This document shows positions 12,910-23,380 of a stretch of DNA of 64,000 nt, piece after piece. Positions within the stretch are counted from its first letter, which is position 1. The number at the start of each line of letters is the position of its first letter. The notes under the pieces are model-generated. The model made no database searches and was not told where the DNA came from. It was given only the letters and a program-made list of their open reading frames with translations. The translations under genes were made by a program, and so were the position numbers. Location of the stretch: contig NC_089179.1 of NCBI RefSeq assembly GCF_947507565.1, positions 1,426,681 to 1,490,680 of the forward strand, in the 5' to 3' direction. Source of the stretch: Oscarella lobularis (Eukaryota; Porifera; Homoscleromorpha; Homosclerophorida; Oscarellidae).

Positions 12910-13294
12910 CCAGTGCCTGCAAGTCGTTGGGCGCGAGCGGTGCTAGCGAATCAGGCGCATGGAACGCCACTCGTGCATAAAGTAGCGTTGGCGAGAACGC
13001 TCATTTTCGACGTCACCAGTGCATGCAAGTCGTTGGGCGCGAGCGGTGCTTGCGGATCAGGCGCATGGAACGCCACTCGTGCATAGGGAACGCTCATTTT
13101 TGGCCTTCCCGCCAACGCCACTTTATGCACGAGTGACGTTCCATGCGCCTGATCGGCAAGCACCGCTCGCGCGCAACGACTGCAAACACTTGCACGTCGA
13201 AAATGGGCGTTCCCGCCAACGCTACTTATGCACGAGTGGCGTTCCATGCGCCTGAACCGCAAGCACCGCTCGCGCGCAACGAGTCAGGCACTGG
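12910..13294. repeat. foldback element of 103-bp units, copy 1 (385 bp)
   Basis: Fills most of the 562-bp space between the converging ARMC5 and TTC16 genes. Two forward units of roughly 103-110 bp are followed by two inverted units, so the element can fold into a long hairpin. Both ends carry CCAGTGCCTG as an inverted pair (12910 onward; reverse complement ending at 13294). Recognisable unit blocks are GGGCGCGAGCGGTGCT and AGGCGCATGGAACGCCACT. It is much more GC-rich than the flanks. No coding potential is evident; the short ORFs across it are repeat translations. It resembles a non-autonomous foldback/MITE element, but no clear target-site duplication was identified. Confidence 0.8.
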
Positions 13295-13388
13295 TAGGCA
13301 AAAAAAGAGGTACGTACGGAAGACAGCGTGTGGGGGGGATTACGCTAGCGCTTTATTCAACTCTTATAAGGTATTCTTAGCTCTCTTT

Positions 13389-15344
13389 TCACATACTGGT
13401 GACAGCGTTCATTGGGGACTTAGCCAAGCGAGGACCGACGTAATCCAGTACGATTCGTTTTCTCAATACCCGTTCAACCATCAAGTCCATTTTCTTCTTC
13501 CCATAGTAGATCTCAGCGTGAAATTCTCTCTCTTTCATACAGGCCTTCAAATCGGGTACACGACGCCGAGACAACGACGGTGCGACAACTCGTCTTTTAG
13601 CAACCGAGGCGTCGACAACGTCCTTATCGCCGTCGAGCGGAGTTTCCTCACTCGTTCTGTCCACTTGCTGACTTTCCACTCGTTCCAAATCAAAGCTAAT
13701 ACTCGCTGCTAATTGACGGGCAACTGTCTCAACACCCTCCTCTTCACTTTCAACGCTTCGACGATTCAAAAACCCCGATTTTGACTCAATTCTTTCGCGA
13801 AATTTCGCGGCGATCTCCGCGCCGCGTCCTCGTCGCAAAAGCGCGTCGACCTTCTGACCGGGACAGAGTCGTTGCAACAAGGCGACGGCGTCGTCGTTTT
13901 CCGGCTGAAGCGCCAACGCAGCGACGACGTCGTCGAGCGCGCCTGTCGCTTCGTCGCGCGCGTAACGGCAGTGCGCTCGACAGACGTAATAGCGCGGAAT
14001 TAAACCGTTATTGTCGATCGCCGACGTGAAATGTTCGCTCGCCTTGTCGTATCGACCCGCTTCGAATTCGTTGACTCCCATTTCGCCGTGAACGACGGAA
14101 AGGCGAGATCGAACGTCGCCGTCGCCGCCCAAGTCCAACGCCTGCTGATAGTCGGCGAGACTGAACGCCAATTCTCGCATGCAATAGAAACAATCGCCTC
14201 GATTCACGTACAATCCCACTTCGGCTTTCTCCGCCTTGATCGCCTTGTTCAAAAGAACGACCGCTTCGTTATAATACTTCTTCGTGAAACACTCGACGGC
14301 GAAGTCGTTGTACGTCAAAACGAGCTGACGCTGAGCCGAACGACTCGTCTCCACATCGTCGTCGTCGTCGTCACCGTCGCCGATTTCGCCGCACTTATCC
14401 AAAGCAATCAAAAAATCGTCCACAGCTGACTCAAAATCGCCTAGACGACGATAAATCGTACCGCGGAGAACGTGATAGGAAGCAACGGAGGGATTCGTCT
14501 GTATAGCCGAAGTGAGTCTCTGTAGCGCGTCCTTGCTATTTCCCGAGAGACTCTGCTGAACGGCGGCGTCTTTCATCTCGACGGCTTTGCTCTCGATCGA
14601 TCGCAGCATGGAAATCGCCTCCGCGTGACTCCCTTCCAGTTCCAAAGCGCTTTTGACGTCATAATAGGCGAGCGTCGTATTGCTGAACATTTCCTGCAAT
14701 CGAGCGCGAACGACGTAGAGATCGGGATTCGCTCGATCCAATCGCAATCGTTTATTGATCAAATCCAAACACTCACCGTGACGACCGAGCGCCGAGAGCG
14801 CGACGGCGCAGCGCACGTGATAGCCCACGCGATCGGGTCTCATTCGCACGGCGATTCGAAAATACGTCAGCGCGTCGTCGAAATATTTCTCATCGAATAA
14901 TATTTGCCCGTAGAAAAAATTCGCGAAGGCGAGTCGTTCGAATAGCGTCGAATTTTTCGGATCGAGGCTGTGGGCTTTTTTTAGGTTGAGTATTGCCGAT
15001 CGGAAATCGGCGATCTGGATAAATATTTCGGCTCGATCGGCGTAGTATTGAGATATTTGGGGTCGAAGGGATAGGGCGCGATTCAGTTTGGCGAGCGCCG
15101 ATTCGAGACCGTCGCTTTGGGCTGCCGCTTGGCGAGCTTCCGCGTAGAGTTGAGTTGTTTTCGCGTCGACGATCTTTGTCATCGACATTGAGTGCGATGA
15201 CGCCGTTTCTTCGTCGTATCGCGTCGCGAGACCGTCGCCCATATCTGAAACGATCATTGAGGAATCCATCGATGATATTGGCGTTCGGATTCGGCTGCTT
15301 TCGGCGCTCTTCGACTCGTTTTCGTCGTCCGCACTCGATGCCAT
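13389..15344 (-). CDS. TTC16: TTC16-like tetratricopeptide-repeat protein, copy 1
   Basis: A single exon of 651 residues. After a Ser/Asp-rich head of about 60 residues come roughly ten TPR motifs, such as YYADRAEIFIQIADFRSAIL, DALTYFRIAVRMRPDRVGYH and NRGDCFYCMRELAFSLADYQ. The segment QRQLVLTYNDFAVECF and the block GTIYRRLGDFESAVDDFLIAL match human TTC16 closely, which separates it from generic TPR proteins. The C-terminal part is charged and lacks TPRs. TTC16 is poorly characterised and mostly expressed in testis and ciliated tissue in mammals. NCoR starts 189 bp upstream on the other strand, and an X-box-like palindrome lies between them. Confidence 0.8.
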   Translation of the reverse strand: MASSADDENESKSAESSRIRTPISSMDSSMIVSDMGDGLATRYDEETASSHSMSMTKIVDAKTTQLYAEARQAAAQSDGLESALAKLNRALSLRPQISQYYADRAEIFIQIADFRSAILNLKKAHSLDPKNSTLFERLAFANFFYGQILFDEKYFDDALTYFRIAVRMRPDRVGYHVRCAVALSALGRHGECLDLINKRLRLDRANPDLYVVRARLQEMFSNTTLAYYDVKSALELEGSHAEAISMLRSIESKAVEMKDAAVQQSLSGNSKDALQRLTSAIQTNPSVASYHVLRGTIYRRLGDFESAVDDFLIALDKCGEIGDGDDDDDDVETSRSAQRQLVLTYNDFAVECFTKKYYNEAVVLLNKAIKAEKAEVGLYVNRGDCFYCMRELAFSLADYQQALDLGGDGDVRSRLSVVHGEMGVNEFEAGRYDKASEHFTSAIDNNGLIPRYYVCRAHCRYARDEATGALDDVVAALALQPENDDAVALLQRLCPGQKVDALLRRGRGAEIAAKFRERIESKSGFLNRRSVESEEEGVETVARQLAASISFDLERVESQQVDRTSEETPLDGDKDVVDASVAKRRVVAPSLSRRRVPDLKACMKEREFHAEIYYGKKKMDLMVERVLRKRIVLDYVGPRLAKSPMNAVTSM

Positions 15345-15366
15345 GTTTGTAAATTTAAAGCGCGCA

Positions 15367-15384
15367 TTGTCGCCTGGGCGACAA
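15367..15384. promoter_or_regulatory. X-box-like palindrome upstream of TTC16, copy 1
   Basis: The perfect inverted repeat TTGTCGCC-TG-GGCGACAA begins 23 bp upstream of the TTC16 start codon, in the 189-bp TTC16/NCoR spacer. It resembles the RFX-factor X-box (GTNRCC, short spacer, RGYAAC) with one mismatch in the second half-site. RFX factors drive ciliary genes. The same site is at 25359-25376. Confidence 0.45.
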
Positions 15385-15533
15385 CGGACCTCAACCCGGA
15401 TGTGACATCTTTCTTCGAGTTCTACGACTCTTTGTCAACGCAAGATAGATACAAGAGGCAAACGGTAGTCAACCTTGTTAAAAAGCTAGTAGACTAGACA
15501 ATATCTGAAGGTAGGGGGTTCCCAGTCAGGAAA

Positions 15534-18500
15534 ATGTCTTTCGCTGGAACGAAACGGCCTCGATCTCCGGACAGCGACGAGGAACTGAGCGAAGGAGAAG
15601 TTCAAGACCTATCCTCGTCGTCCTCGTCGTCTTCCGAAGCCATTTCGCAGCCACCACGGTACAAGTCTCTCAGTTAGCAGAGAAAAAGGAAAAAAAATCG
15701 TACCTGTTTCAGGAAAATCAAAGCTTCCCAAACGCACAAGATGTCGCCAGGCAGCTTTTCGAAAAACCTTGATTACCAAGCAATAGAGAAAAAGAAGGCG
15801 AAAAAATTGGCCAAGCTGAGAAAGAAAAGGCGGTGAGTGGGGTAAAAAAAGGAAGAAACAAAAACAACGAAAACCTGTAGAAAGAGGAGGAAAGCTGCAA
15901 AACGTCGCTTGCAACTCCGAGAGGAGAACGGCGACAAGCGAAAAAGAAAAGCGACTGACTCCTTTCCGCTGTCTTCGTCCAAAGAACCCCAATCTTCGAC
16001 GTCGTACTCGACGTCCGTTCCTCCACGTAGCGCTCCATCGAATATACCCACCTCTGTTATTGTTCATACAAAGCTCTCTTATGAACCCGAGCTCGTTTCG
16101 CCGTTTGGTTCTCCCACGCCTCCGCCTCCGTTGATTCCGCCGCCACCACCGCCACCGCCGCCGCCCGAAGATGTTTCCCAGCCGTCGCAACCTGCTTCCG
16201 TGTTGCCAGGGAAGGAAGATCTCGTTCAGTCGATGGAGCTGGTTGATAGGGAGATAACGGAAGTCGAACAGCAAATATCCCAATTGGAGAAACGACTTGT
16301 GAGTATCAATAATTTGTAAACTTTCTAAAACGATTTCTTCTGTATTTAGATGCAAGAAGAAATGGAATTGTTGGCCGAAGAAAAGGCGAATGCGGATATG
16401 CCGCCTGGGTCGTCCAGTCACGGCGGCGATAAAGAAGGAAAGGATAGTTCGCACAAAGATGACGATAGCACCAATAAAAAAGAAGGGGAAAATTTATCAG
16501 TCGTTGACGAATTGACGTCCTATTACAGCGAAACCATGCAATCTCTTATAAGAAAGATCTATGCGGAAAATCGAGTAAGAAAACGAGATAAGCGAAAGGT
16601 ATCTGATTGACTACTTGTCCAATAGAAGAGAGCTGCCGCCGCTCACGCACTGTGCAGTGTCAAAGACTCGGCACCAGTCTATTCTTCAGCTGTAAGAACG
16701 TTTTGACTTTGGATTTCGCGTACTCAATATCTAATTGCGTCTAGCCTCTCTATAATCAGCCATCTGACTTGCCTTTCTATAAGGAGAATCAAGAGAAGTG
16801 AGTGCTTTGCTTGTCAATTGTTTTATGTGCTAGCTGTTGTTCTCTTCTAGAGCCAAGGCGTTTCACCCTAAGCTCGTCGCCTATCTGAGACGAAAACGCG
16901 ATCAGAAGTTGGCGTGGAAACAGCGCACGGCGCGTGAGTACAATCGGCTGCACAGAGAGTGGACGAAACGGGTCGAACGTTGGGAAAACGATCCGAGAAG
17001 AAAGTGAGAACGAAAAATAATGAATACACGCGTGGAAAAACAATTTCCTGCTTCAGGGCCAAAGAGTCGAAAATCCGCGACTTTTACGAGCGAATGTTTC
17101 CTGAAATCAAAAGGCAAAGAGAACAGCAGGAACGCTTTCAACGGTACAGAGACACTCCGGCAATAAATGATCCATTGATTGAGCGCTCTTCTCAGTGCGC
17201 AAAGGCCCCTAGATGGGTTTGCTCGTAGTGACGCGGATTTGAAAGAAATTATTGACGGTCTAAGGGACCAGGAAGTCAGCCAATACGCGCATCATTTCCC
17301 CCATTGATAGCTAATTTTTCCCTTTTGTTGCAGCTACTTGAAAAGCAGGTCTATAGTCTATCCGTCGAGCCACCTGACTTGTTAGACAGCGACGAAAGAA
17401 AGGTTCAGTTTATAAGCAGAAACGGTCGGTTAGCGTTGTACGCGCTGTGTACGTGGCTTGGAGCGTTTATGATAGGCTTCGTCGAAGATCCCATGGCGGA
17501 TCACAAGCAGAGGAGAATGAATGCGCTATGGACCGACGACGAGAAGCGAATTTTTCGTGAGCAGTAAGTTCTACAGTAGTTTCACGTGACCTATTTAGTA
17601 AATAATTAAACTAGATTTGTCAAACATCCTAAGGATTTCGAAAGGATAGCCTTACACCTTCCCAAGAAAGTGCGCTTAGTAGTAGTAGTGCACATGATAG
17701 GAATTTTAATTAAGAATTTTTAGTCTTGTGGTGACTGTGTTCAGTATTACTATCTCAGCAAAAAGAAGGAAGGCTACAAGCAAATGCTAAGGAAATACTC
17801 GCAAGCGAAGCGTCGAACGAAAGTTGTTCAGTCGAGACCACAGGTGAGTTTCACAAGTGTCTTCTTGTCGAAAGAGCGAAAGGAGGTCTCGCAGTTGGCT
17901 GCGGGCATGGAAGAGAAAACGAAAGAAATCGCCGAAAGACGGTAACAAACGGGTTTCTATTTAGATCTCTCATTTTTCATTGATTATCTGCCCAGGGAAC
18001 ACGGCGTCTTTGGAATTGAACAGGATTCGGGAAGAATAAGTACGCTCGCAAACAGTCGCTGTACAAACGCGTTAATGTTGATTTTTTTCTTCAGCCTACA
18101 CTGTTCCCAACTGGAAAGAGGAAGAAATCGAAGCCATGAAAGAAGGTGAAGCAGGTGTAATATCTTTTCAGTTACGTGCACGGTTCAATTGTTTTTAGGG
18201 TTGAGAGAATGGGGCAAAGACTGGCCGACAATTTCAAATAGAATCGGCACGAAGACGGAACACCAGTGCCGCAGCTTCTTCACCCATTACAAACGGAAGC
18301 TTCATCTAGTCAGCTATCTGAACGAATACAAAGCGAGAGAAAAGGCACGTTAACGTTGTCTTTACACCCCTTCACGCCCTTTTTTCTCCTCCAGGCTGTG
18401 GGAATGAGGTACGCAACAGCGGAAGAGGACGAAAAGGAGAAGAAAACTGACGACGCAGCGACTCTTTCTCGGCCTTCTAGTCTTCAAGGTGAATTTTACC

Positions 18501-20023
18501 TGTAACGACACCTCGACTCCTTTTTTGGGAACCCTCTCTTTGTCTAAGATATTCTACTTCTTTCTCGCGAAAATATCAGTCTTCCTTCGGACGAAACATC
18601 GAATCTCGCCGACTCCGCCGCGCGAACGGCGCTCACGCCCACGCCGGAACAAGAACAATTTAAAAAGTTCATCAACCTCGCCGCGTCCGTCGTCCACGAC
18701 TACGAAAGCTCGCGTCAATCGACAGGCGATGCTTTAGCAGAAGAGCAACCGAAAGAAGAAAGTTTGCAACTAACGCCGCCGCCGCCGCCTCCACCACCGT
18801 CGTCCGTCAGAGTCCACTTCTCTGGCATTCTTACCGAGCCATCGTCGTCGTCGTCCTCCTCCTCCGTCTTGACGGCAGTAGTTTCTACCGCACCGGAATT
18901 GGTGACGGCAACGGTGACTGCTGCATCGTCGCCGTCAATAGTAAACAAACCAATTCTTGTCGCTTCTCCTCCTCCTCCACCTCCATCTATCTTTAAGCCG
19001 TCGGTTGAGCAAGTACTTCAACTATCCTTTGCTTCGTCTGCGTCACATTCGGCGGCTCCTGTGTTGCCGCCTCTTATTCCCCTCGCCGTTTCGGCGAATT
19101 CGGCACCGGTTGAGCCGCCCGAGACGCCGACTGTCGTGAAACTCGCTCTACAAGGCGTCCCATTCGAGGCAGATCCCACCGTCTCTGCTGACAATGAGAG
19201 CAGTCACCGCCGAGAATCGGAGATTGACGTTAAAGAAGACGGCGTCGAGGAGCTGAAACTATCCAAAGACGACAATGTCATACAGAAGGACGACGATGAA
19301 GTGACGAGCGAAAAAATCACAGAATCTGATGGCGACGACGGTGGTAGAAAGAGCGATGAAAGCGTGGCGGACAGCGAGGAGTCACACGAAGAAGGAGAAA
19401 TTATTGGTGACGAGGAAGAGATGGAACGAGACGAGGATGCGGAGAAATCAGTTCACGACGACGAAAAGGGGAGCGAAAGCGACGTCGTCGTCGTCCTATC
19501 GACGTCCTCCGAGACCAGGAAGCCTTTCGTCGACGAACCAGCGGAACAAGCGACTGCGGGAAGCGACGGCGACAAGGAGGAACTGTGGAGTAGTCAAGAG
19601 GACTGCGGAAGTTTGTATCAGGAAGAAGAGACCGCTCATTGCGGAGGAATGACACCAGAAGAGGAAAAGAAAGACGATGAACGTGCGACGCGAATGGAAG
19701 CCGCTCGAGAAGAAAGGGCAAAGGAGAGATCAGAAGTCCTAACGTCGTCACAAGAGAACAGTGAAACGTCTTCGATACGGCACGCCGAGGACGAGTCGGC
19801 GTTCCAGTACGAAGCGATCTCGCCTCCGGATTCGATGACTTCCAGCATAGGCGACGGCGGCGACGATCGATCGACACTACCCGTCTCCTCACCCTTTCTC
19901 AGCACCACGCCAACGGAATCGGGAACGCTGAGTCCCTCCTATTCAAGTCCCTATCTCGCTGCAACGAAAGAGAAACGCTATGTACCACTCTTAGAAGCTA
20001 TAAGTTCTGAAGAAGAAGACTAA
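15534..20023 (+). CDS. NCOR: NCoR/SMRT-type nuclear receptor corepressor, copy 1
   Basis: Scaffold that recruits and activates HDAC3 and binds TBL1/GPS2 on chromatin. About 16 exons with short introns. In order: Ser-rich head (exon 1, 15534-15658); basic region; poly-Pro stretch; coiled coil LVQSMELVDREITEVEQQIS (NCoR/GPS2-type); PLYNQPSDLPFY; basic helix with KAKESKIRDFYERMFPEIK and REQQERFQR; deacetylase-activating SANT1 (NALWTDDEKRIFREQF, HPKDFERIA, DCVQYYYLSKK); SANT2 (WKEEEIEAMKEGLREWGKDW, GTKTEHQCRSFFTHYKR). The last large exon encodes a Pro-rich then acidic tail ending SSEEED. Estimated length is 1,100-1,200 residues, about half the vertebrate proteins. No clear CoRNR box (I/LxxI/VI) was seen in the tail. 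Exon junctions between 17560 and 18580 were checked by homology only. Confidence 0.88.
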
Positions 20024-20065
20024 AGGCTTAATTAAGGTACATGCAGTTAGCTAAGATATGCGCAG

Positions 20066-21088
20066 TTAGCCGGAGAAAACCTCCACTACACGTTCAATAG
20101 GTTTACGACACACTGGACAACATTGACCTTGCTTTTTCACTTCCTTTGCGCATCCCAGGCAGCATACTAGGTGTGACGTCTTTCCGTGAAGAAAAAGAGC
20201 GTTTCTCTTCTTGTCCATGCATATTACACAGGTCTTGGACTCGTCGTATTCAAACTCGCCTTCCTTTACCCTTGTCGTTGCAGGATCCTGGACTTTGACG
20301 AAAAACGGCGGCGGATCGAGATTAATGCAACGCTGGCACAAATCGAAATCGCACTCGCTGCAGTGCCACATGTATCGTTCGCCCGTCAAGTGCGACATGC
20401 GCTTGCACGAGTCACATATCCACCTGCCACTATAAGAAGGATAGACAGCTTGTCCCTCAGCCAATTTCAACTCGTGCTTGTGAAGATGACTCTTCCGCCC
20501 CTTGAAGCACGTCTGACACAAATCAAACTTGCACTTGGAACAATGATAAGGTCGCTGATCGGCCATCAGAGTGCTCGTCTTTTGACAGTGATCGCACCTC
20601 CACGCTCCCCTGTACATCGCCTCAGGATAACAGACGCTGCCCTCCGCCAAAACGAGGGGATGCACGTGGAGCGGATGTGCGCATGCGAAATAGCAATTGC
20701 TGCACAGATCGTACTTGCATGCGGCACAGTGGTACGAAATCGCTTCCGGGTTCCACTTCCGGCAACGATTGCACGTCCAAGTCGCTTTGGGACCGTACAC
20801 GTCCGGGCTGCGCGGTTCGACCTTTGCGAGAGGGTGAGGATGATGCGTTTTCGCGACGATGCCGTAACAGTCGTTGCACAGATCGAAGGAGCACTCGTCG
20901 CAATGCCAAGGCGACGGGTTTTTCCCCGTAAGTGTCAGTAACGCGCTGCTGTGCATCTTACACACGTCGCAGAACCATCGGCCGCGCGACGACGGATAGA
21001 TTTCTTCGGCGACTCGTTTTTTTAGGCAGTGACGATGATAGGGATGTTCCGTCAACGAGGGAAGAGTCGTCGGCAAGAACGACGCCAT
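20066..21088 (-). CDS. four treble-clef zinc-finger repeats plus MDM2-type RING, copy 1
   Basis: A predicted ubiquitin ligase of about 340 residues on one exon. Four repeats of roughly 55-60 residues share the pattern W-x-C-x2-C, then W/YHC-x2-C-x-(F/Y)DLC-x2-C followed by His-rich spacers such as HPLHVHPL; they resemble DC1/C1-like or ZZ fingers. The C-terminal RING starts at CVICMDKK and contains HGKTSHLVCC, GCAKEVKK and CPVCRKPIERVV; the HGKT-x-HL signature and spacing are those of MDM2/MDMX RINGs. No p53-binding SWIB domain is present. The ORF is open to an ATG at 21151, but that would overlap the SGF29 start on the opposite strand (21126), so Met22 (21086-21088) is preferred. The stop is 42 bp from the NCoR stop. 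Confidence 0.75.
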   Translation of the reverse strand: MASFLPTTLPSLTEHPYHRHCLKKRVAEEIYPSSRGRWFCDVCKMHSSALLTLTGKNPSPWHCDECSFDLCNDCYGIVAKTHHPHPLAKVEPRSPDVYGPKATWTCNRCRKWNPEAISYHCAACKYDLCSNCYFACAHPLHVHPLVLAEGSVCYPEAMYRGAWRCDHCQKTSTLMADQRPYHCSKCKFDLCQTCFKGRKSHLHKHELKLAEGQAVYPSYSGRWICDSCKRMSHLTGERYMWHCSECDFDLCQRCINLDPPPFFVKVQDPATTRVKEGEFEYDESKTCVICMDKKRNALFLHGKTSHLVCCLGCAKEVKKQGQCCPVCRKPIERVVEVFSG

Positions 21089-21125
21089 GTCGCGTACGGG
21101 TTTGATTGTTGATCCCGTATGCGAA

Positions 21126-21702
21126 ATGGCCGAAGGCGGCGTGAAAGCCACTCTAAAAGAACTCCACGGTCTCGTGAAAAAGACGCAGGTATGCGAGACG
21201 CATTTGCACTGCCCGAGACATCATCCTGTCGAAGGAACATCGCGTCGCCGCTGAAACTACAATCACAAACATACACCGGACTCAAGACAAAATGAAAAAC
21301 GAAGCAAAAGGCATTCCAAGCAATTCTAGAGCTCTCCGAGATCTTCTAACCCTTTTATTGACAGTGTCAACCTATTTCAAGAACAAATTGAAGACTCTCT
21401 ATCAGAATGGAATAGAAGATGCACGAAAGGAAGCCGAGTAACCAGAAATCGTTGCTTTGATCGCCGAAAGTACAAAGAGGGGGGGTGAATTTGGCTAGGC
21501 TCTTGCAACAATGTCTTGATAAAATCAACGAAGTGAAAACCGTGAAAGTAAAAACAGCATCACTAAGCAAATCAGTGCTTTTTGTAAACGGTAATAAGGT
21601 ACCTCGCTACTTGGAGCACATTAAAAACTAGTTCTCCTTTCTTAGATTCAGACATCAGGTGCGCAGATTGTCTTCCAGAAAGGTAAACGTGCATTTTAAT
21701 TC
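21126..21702 (+). CDS. SGF29: SGF29, copy 1, truncated by gap 2
   Basis: Same 5' exons as the full gene in copy 2: ATG at 21126, KATLKELHGLVKKTQ in exon 1, then exons covering the N-terminal coiled-coil region. Sequence is cut off by the gap at 21703, so the tudor domains are missing in this copy. A one-T length difference from copy 2 falls in a predicted intron polypyrimidine tract. Confidence 0.75.
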
Positions 21703-21902
21703 NNNNNNNNNNNNNNNNNNNNNNNNNNNNNNNNNNNNNNNNNNNNNNNNNNNNNNNNNNNNNNNNNNNNNNNNNNNNNNNNNNNNNNNNNNNNNNNNNN
21801 NNNNNNNNNNNNNNNNNNNNNNNNNNNNNNNNNNNNNNNNNNNNNNNNNNNNNNNNNNNNNNNNNNNNNNNNNNNNNNNNNNNNNNNNNNNNNNNNNNNN
21901 NN
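21703..21902. other. assembly gap 2 (200 N)
   Basis: Exactly 200 N. Left of it is the interrupted SGF29 of copy 1; right of it is the interrupted ARMC5 of copy 2. The joined sequences do not belong to one gene. Confidence 0.98.
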
Positions 21903-22612
21903 TCTGCGGGGGATTTTCGGTTCTGGCGAAAACTCTGCTCGCAGAGGAAGAGGAGGACGTTGAGCCGTTGAAGAAAGTGAGGAGAAAAGACAGCGCTCCT
22001 TTTGTTTGCCGTTCCGACACTTTGAGCGCGACGGAACAACGCGTGGAGTTGAAACTCGACGGCGGAGAAGTGGTGACCTGTTGCGCCGAGGCTTTGATCA
22101 AATGTTCGGACTATTTCGAAGCGATGCTGACCGGATCGTTTCGCGAGTCGGCGCTGAAACTCGACCGTATTTCGTTGCCGGGTGTATCCTATGCGTCTCT
22201 GTTTGCCGTCGTTCATTGGGCGCAGGGTTGTTCGTGGAAATGCGCCGCGGGGAAAGGCGAAGGAGAGACGGACGCAAACGGACTGGATTTCGCCTTGGAC
22301 GTCATGTCGCTGGCGAACAAGTTTCTGATGAACGATCTGAAGGACGAGTGTCAGTGGCACGCAGCGCGCCAATTGTCGACCGAAAATGTCGTCGACGTCT
22401 TCTACGTCGCGTGCACGCACGACGCCGAGCTTCTAGCGAATCAGTGCTGTCTCTTTTGGCTACGAATGGACGACTTTGTCGTTCAATGGTCGATTTTCAA
22501 GGGCTGGATAGACAACGCAGAAAGGGAAAACGTCTTCAAAGCTATCCACTGTTTATTTACGTCAGCACTAACAAGTGAAATGTCAGCCAGTGAACAGCGA
22601 ACGACGCATTGA
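21903..22612 (+). CDS. ARMC5: ARMC5-like, copy 2, 3' fragment only
   Basis: The reading frame opens at the gap edge and encodes the last ~235 residues, including the BTB domain, with no amino-acid difference from 12117-12826 that I can see. It has no start and is best read as the other allele's 3' end, not a second gene. Confidence 0.85.
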
Positions 22613-22695
22613 TAAACGATTCGAATTGTTACAGTTGCAGCTATAAAGTGTCAAAAGGGAAGAGTGTCAGGCCACTGTAGGCCATTTTTGACGTA

Positions 22696-23286
22696 CCAGT
22701 GCCTGCAAGTCGTTGGGCGCGAGCGGTGCTAGCGAATCAGGCGCATGGAACGCCACTCGTGCATAAAGTAGCGTTGGCGAGAACGCTCATTTTCGACGTC
22801 ACCAGTGCATGCAAGTCGTTGGGCGCGAGCGGTGCTTGCGGATCAGGCGCATGGAACGCCACTCGTGCATAGGGAACGCTCATTTTTGGCCTTCCCGCCA
22901 ACGCCACTTTATGCACGAGTGACGTTCCATGCGCCTGATCCGCAAGCACCGCTCGCGCGCAACGACTGCAAACACTTGCACGTCGAAAATGGGCGTTCCC
23001 GCCAACGCTACTTATGCACGAGTGGCGTTCCATGCGCCTGATCCGCAAGCACCGCTCGCGCGCAACGACTGCAGACACTTGCACGTCGAAAATGGGCGTT
23101 CCCGCCAACGCTACTTATGCACGAGTGGCGTTCCATGCGCCTGATCGGCAAGCACCGCTCGCGCGCAACGACTGCAAACACTTGCACGTCGAAAATGGGC
23201 GTTCCCGCCAACGCTACTTATGCACGAGTGGCGTTCCATGCGCCTGAACCGCAAGCACCGCTCGCGCGCAACGAGTCAGGCACTGG
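22696..23286. repeat. foldback element of 103-bp units, copy 2 (591 bp)
   Basis: Same position and ends as 12910-13294, but with four inverted units instead of two, so 206 bp (2 x 103) longer. Units within the inverted arm are nearly identical, differing at a few bases (for example GATCGGCAAG versus GATCCGCAAG). Confidence 0.85.
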
Positions 23287-23380
23287 TAGGCAAAAAAAGA
23301 GGTACGTACGGAAGACAGCGTGTGGGGGGGATTACGCTAGCGCTTTATTCAACTCTTATAAGGTATTCTTAGCTCTCTTT

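Larger units (their letters stand above)
12117..21702. repeat. copy 1 of a 9.6-kb duplicated block
   Basis: This interval recurs almost unchanged at 21903-31701: end of ARMC5, foldback repeat, TTC16, NCoR, zinc-finger/RING gene and start of SGF29, in the same order and orientation. The coordinate offset is 9786 before the foldback repeat, 9992 just after it (two extra 103-bp units in copy 2) and 9999 at the end, reflecting scattered small indels. Most proteins differ by a handful of residues. Copy 1 stops exactly at gap 2. Confidence 0.95.

Noticed and set aside
12951-13262. Short ORFs on both strands across the foldback repeat (also 22737-23247)
   Set aside because: They are translations of the 103-bp repeat read in both directions, with no family resemblance and changing length with unit number.
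14031-14429. 132-residue ORF antisense to TTC16 (also 24023-24421)
   Set aside because: Shadow of the TPR coding sequence; no recognisable domain.
16350-16610. Separate small Lys/Glu-rich gene
   Set aside because: It begins at an exon junction (TTAG/ATG) and continues the NCoR coiled-coil region; the ATG is coincidental.
18764-20023. Stand-alone 419-residue Pro/Glu-rich protein
   Set aside because: It is in frame with the SANT-containing exons upstream through a short intron and has no start of its own context; treated as the NCoR C-terminal exon.
20186-20941. 251-residue ORF antisense to the zinc-finger/RING gene (also 30185-30940)
   Set aside because: It is the mirror of a Cys/His-rich coding region; no domain, low-complexity composition, and the minus strand has clear conserved zinc ligands.
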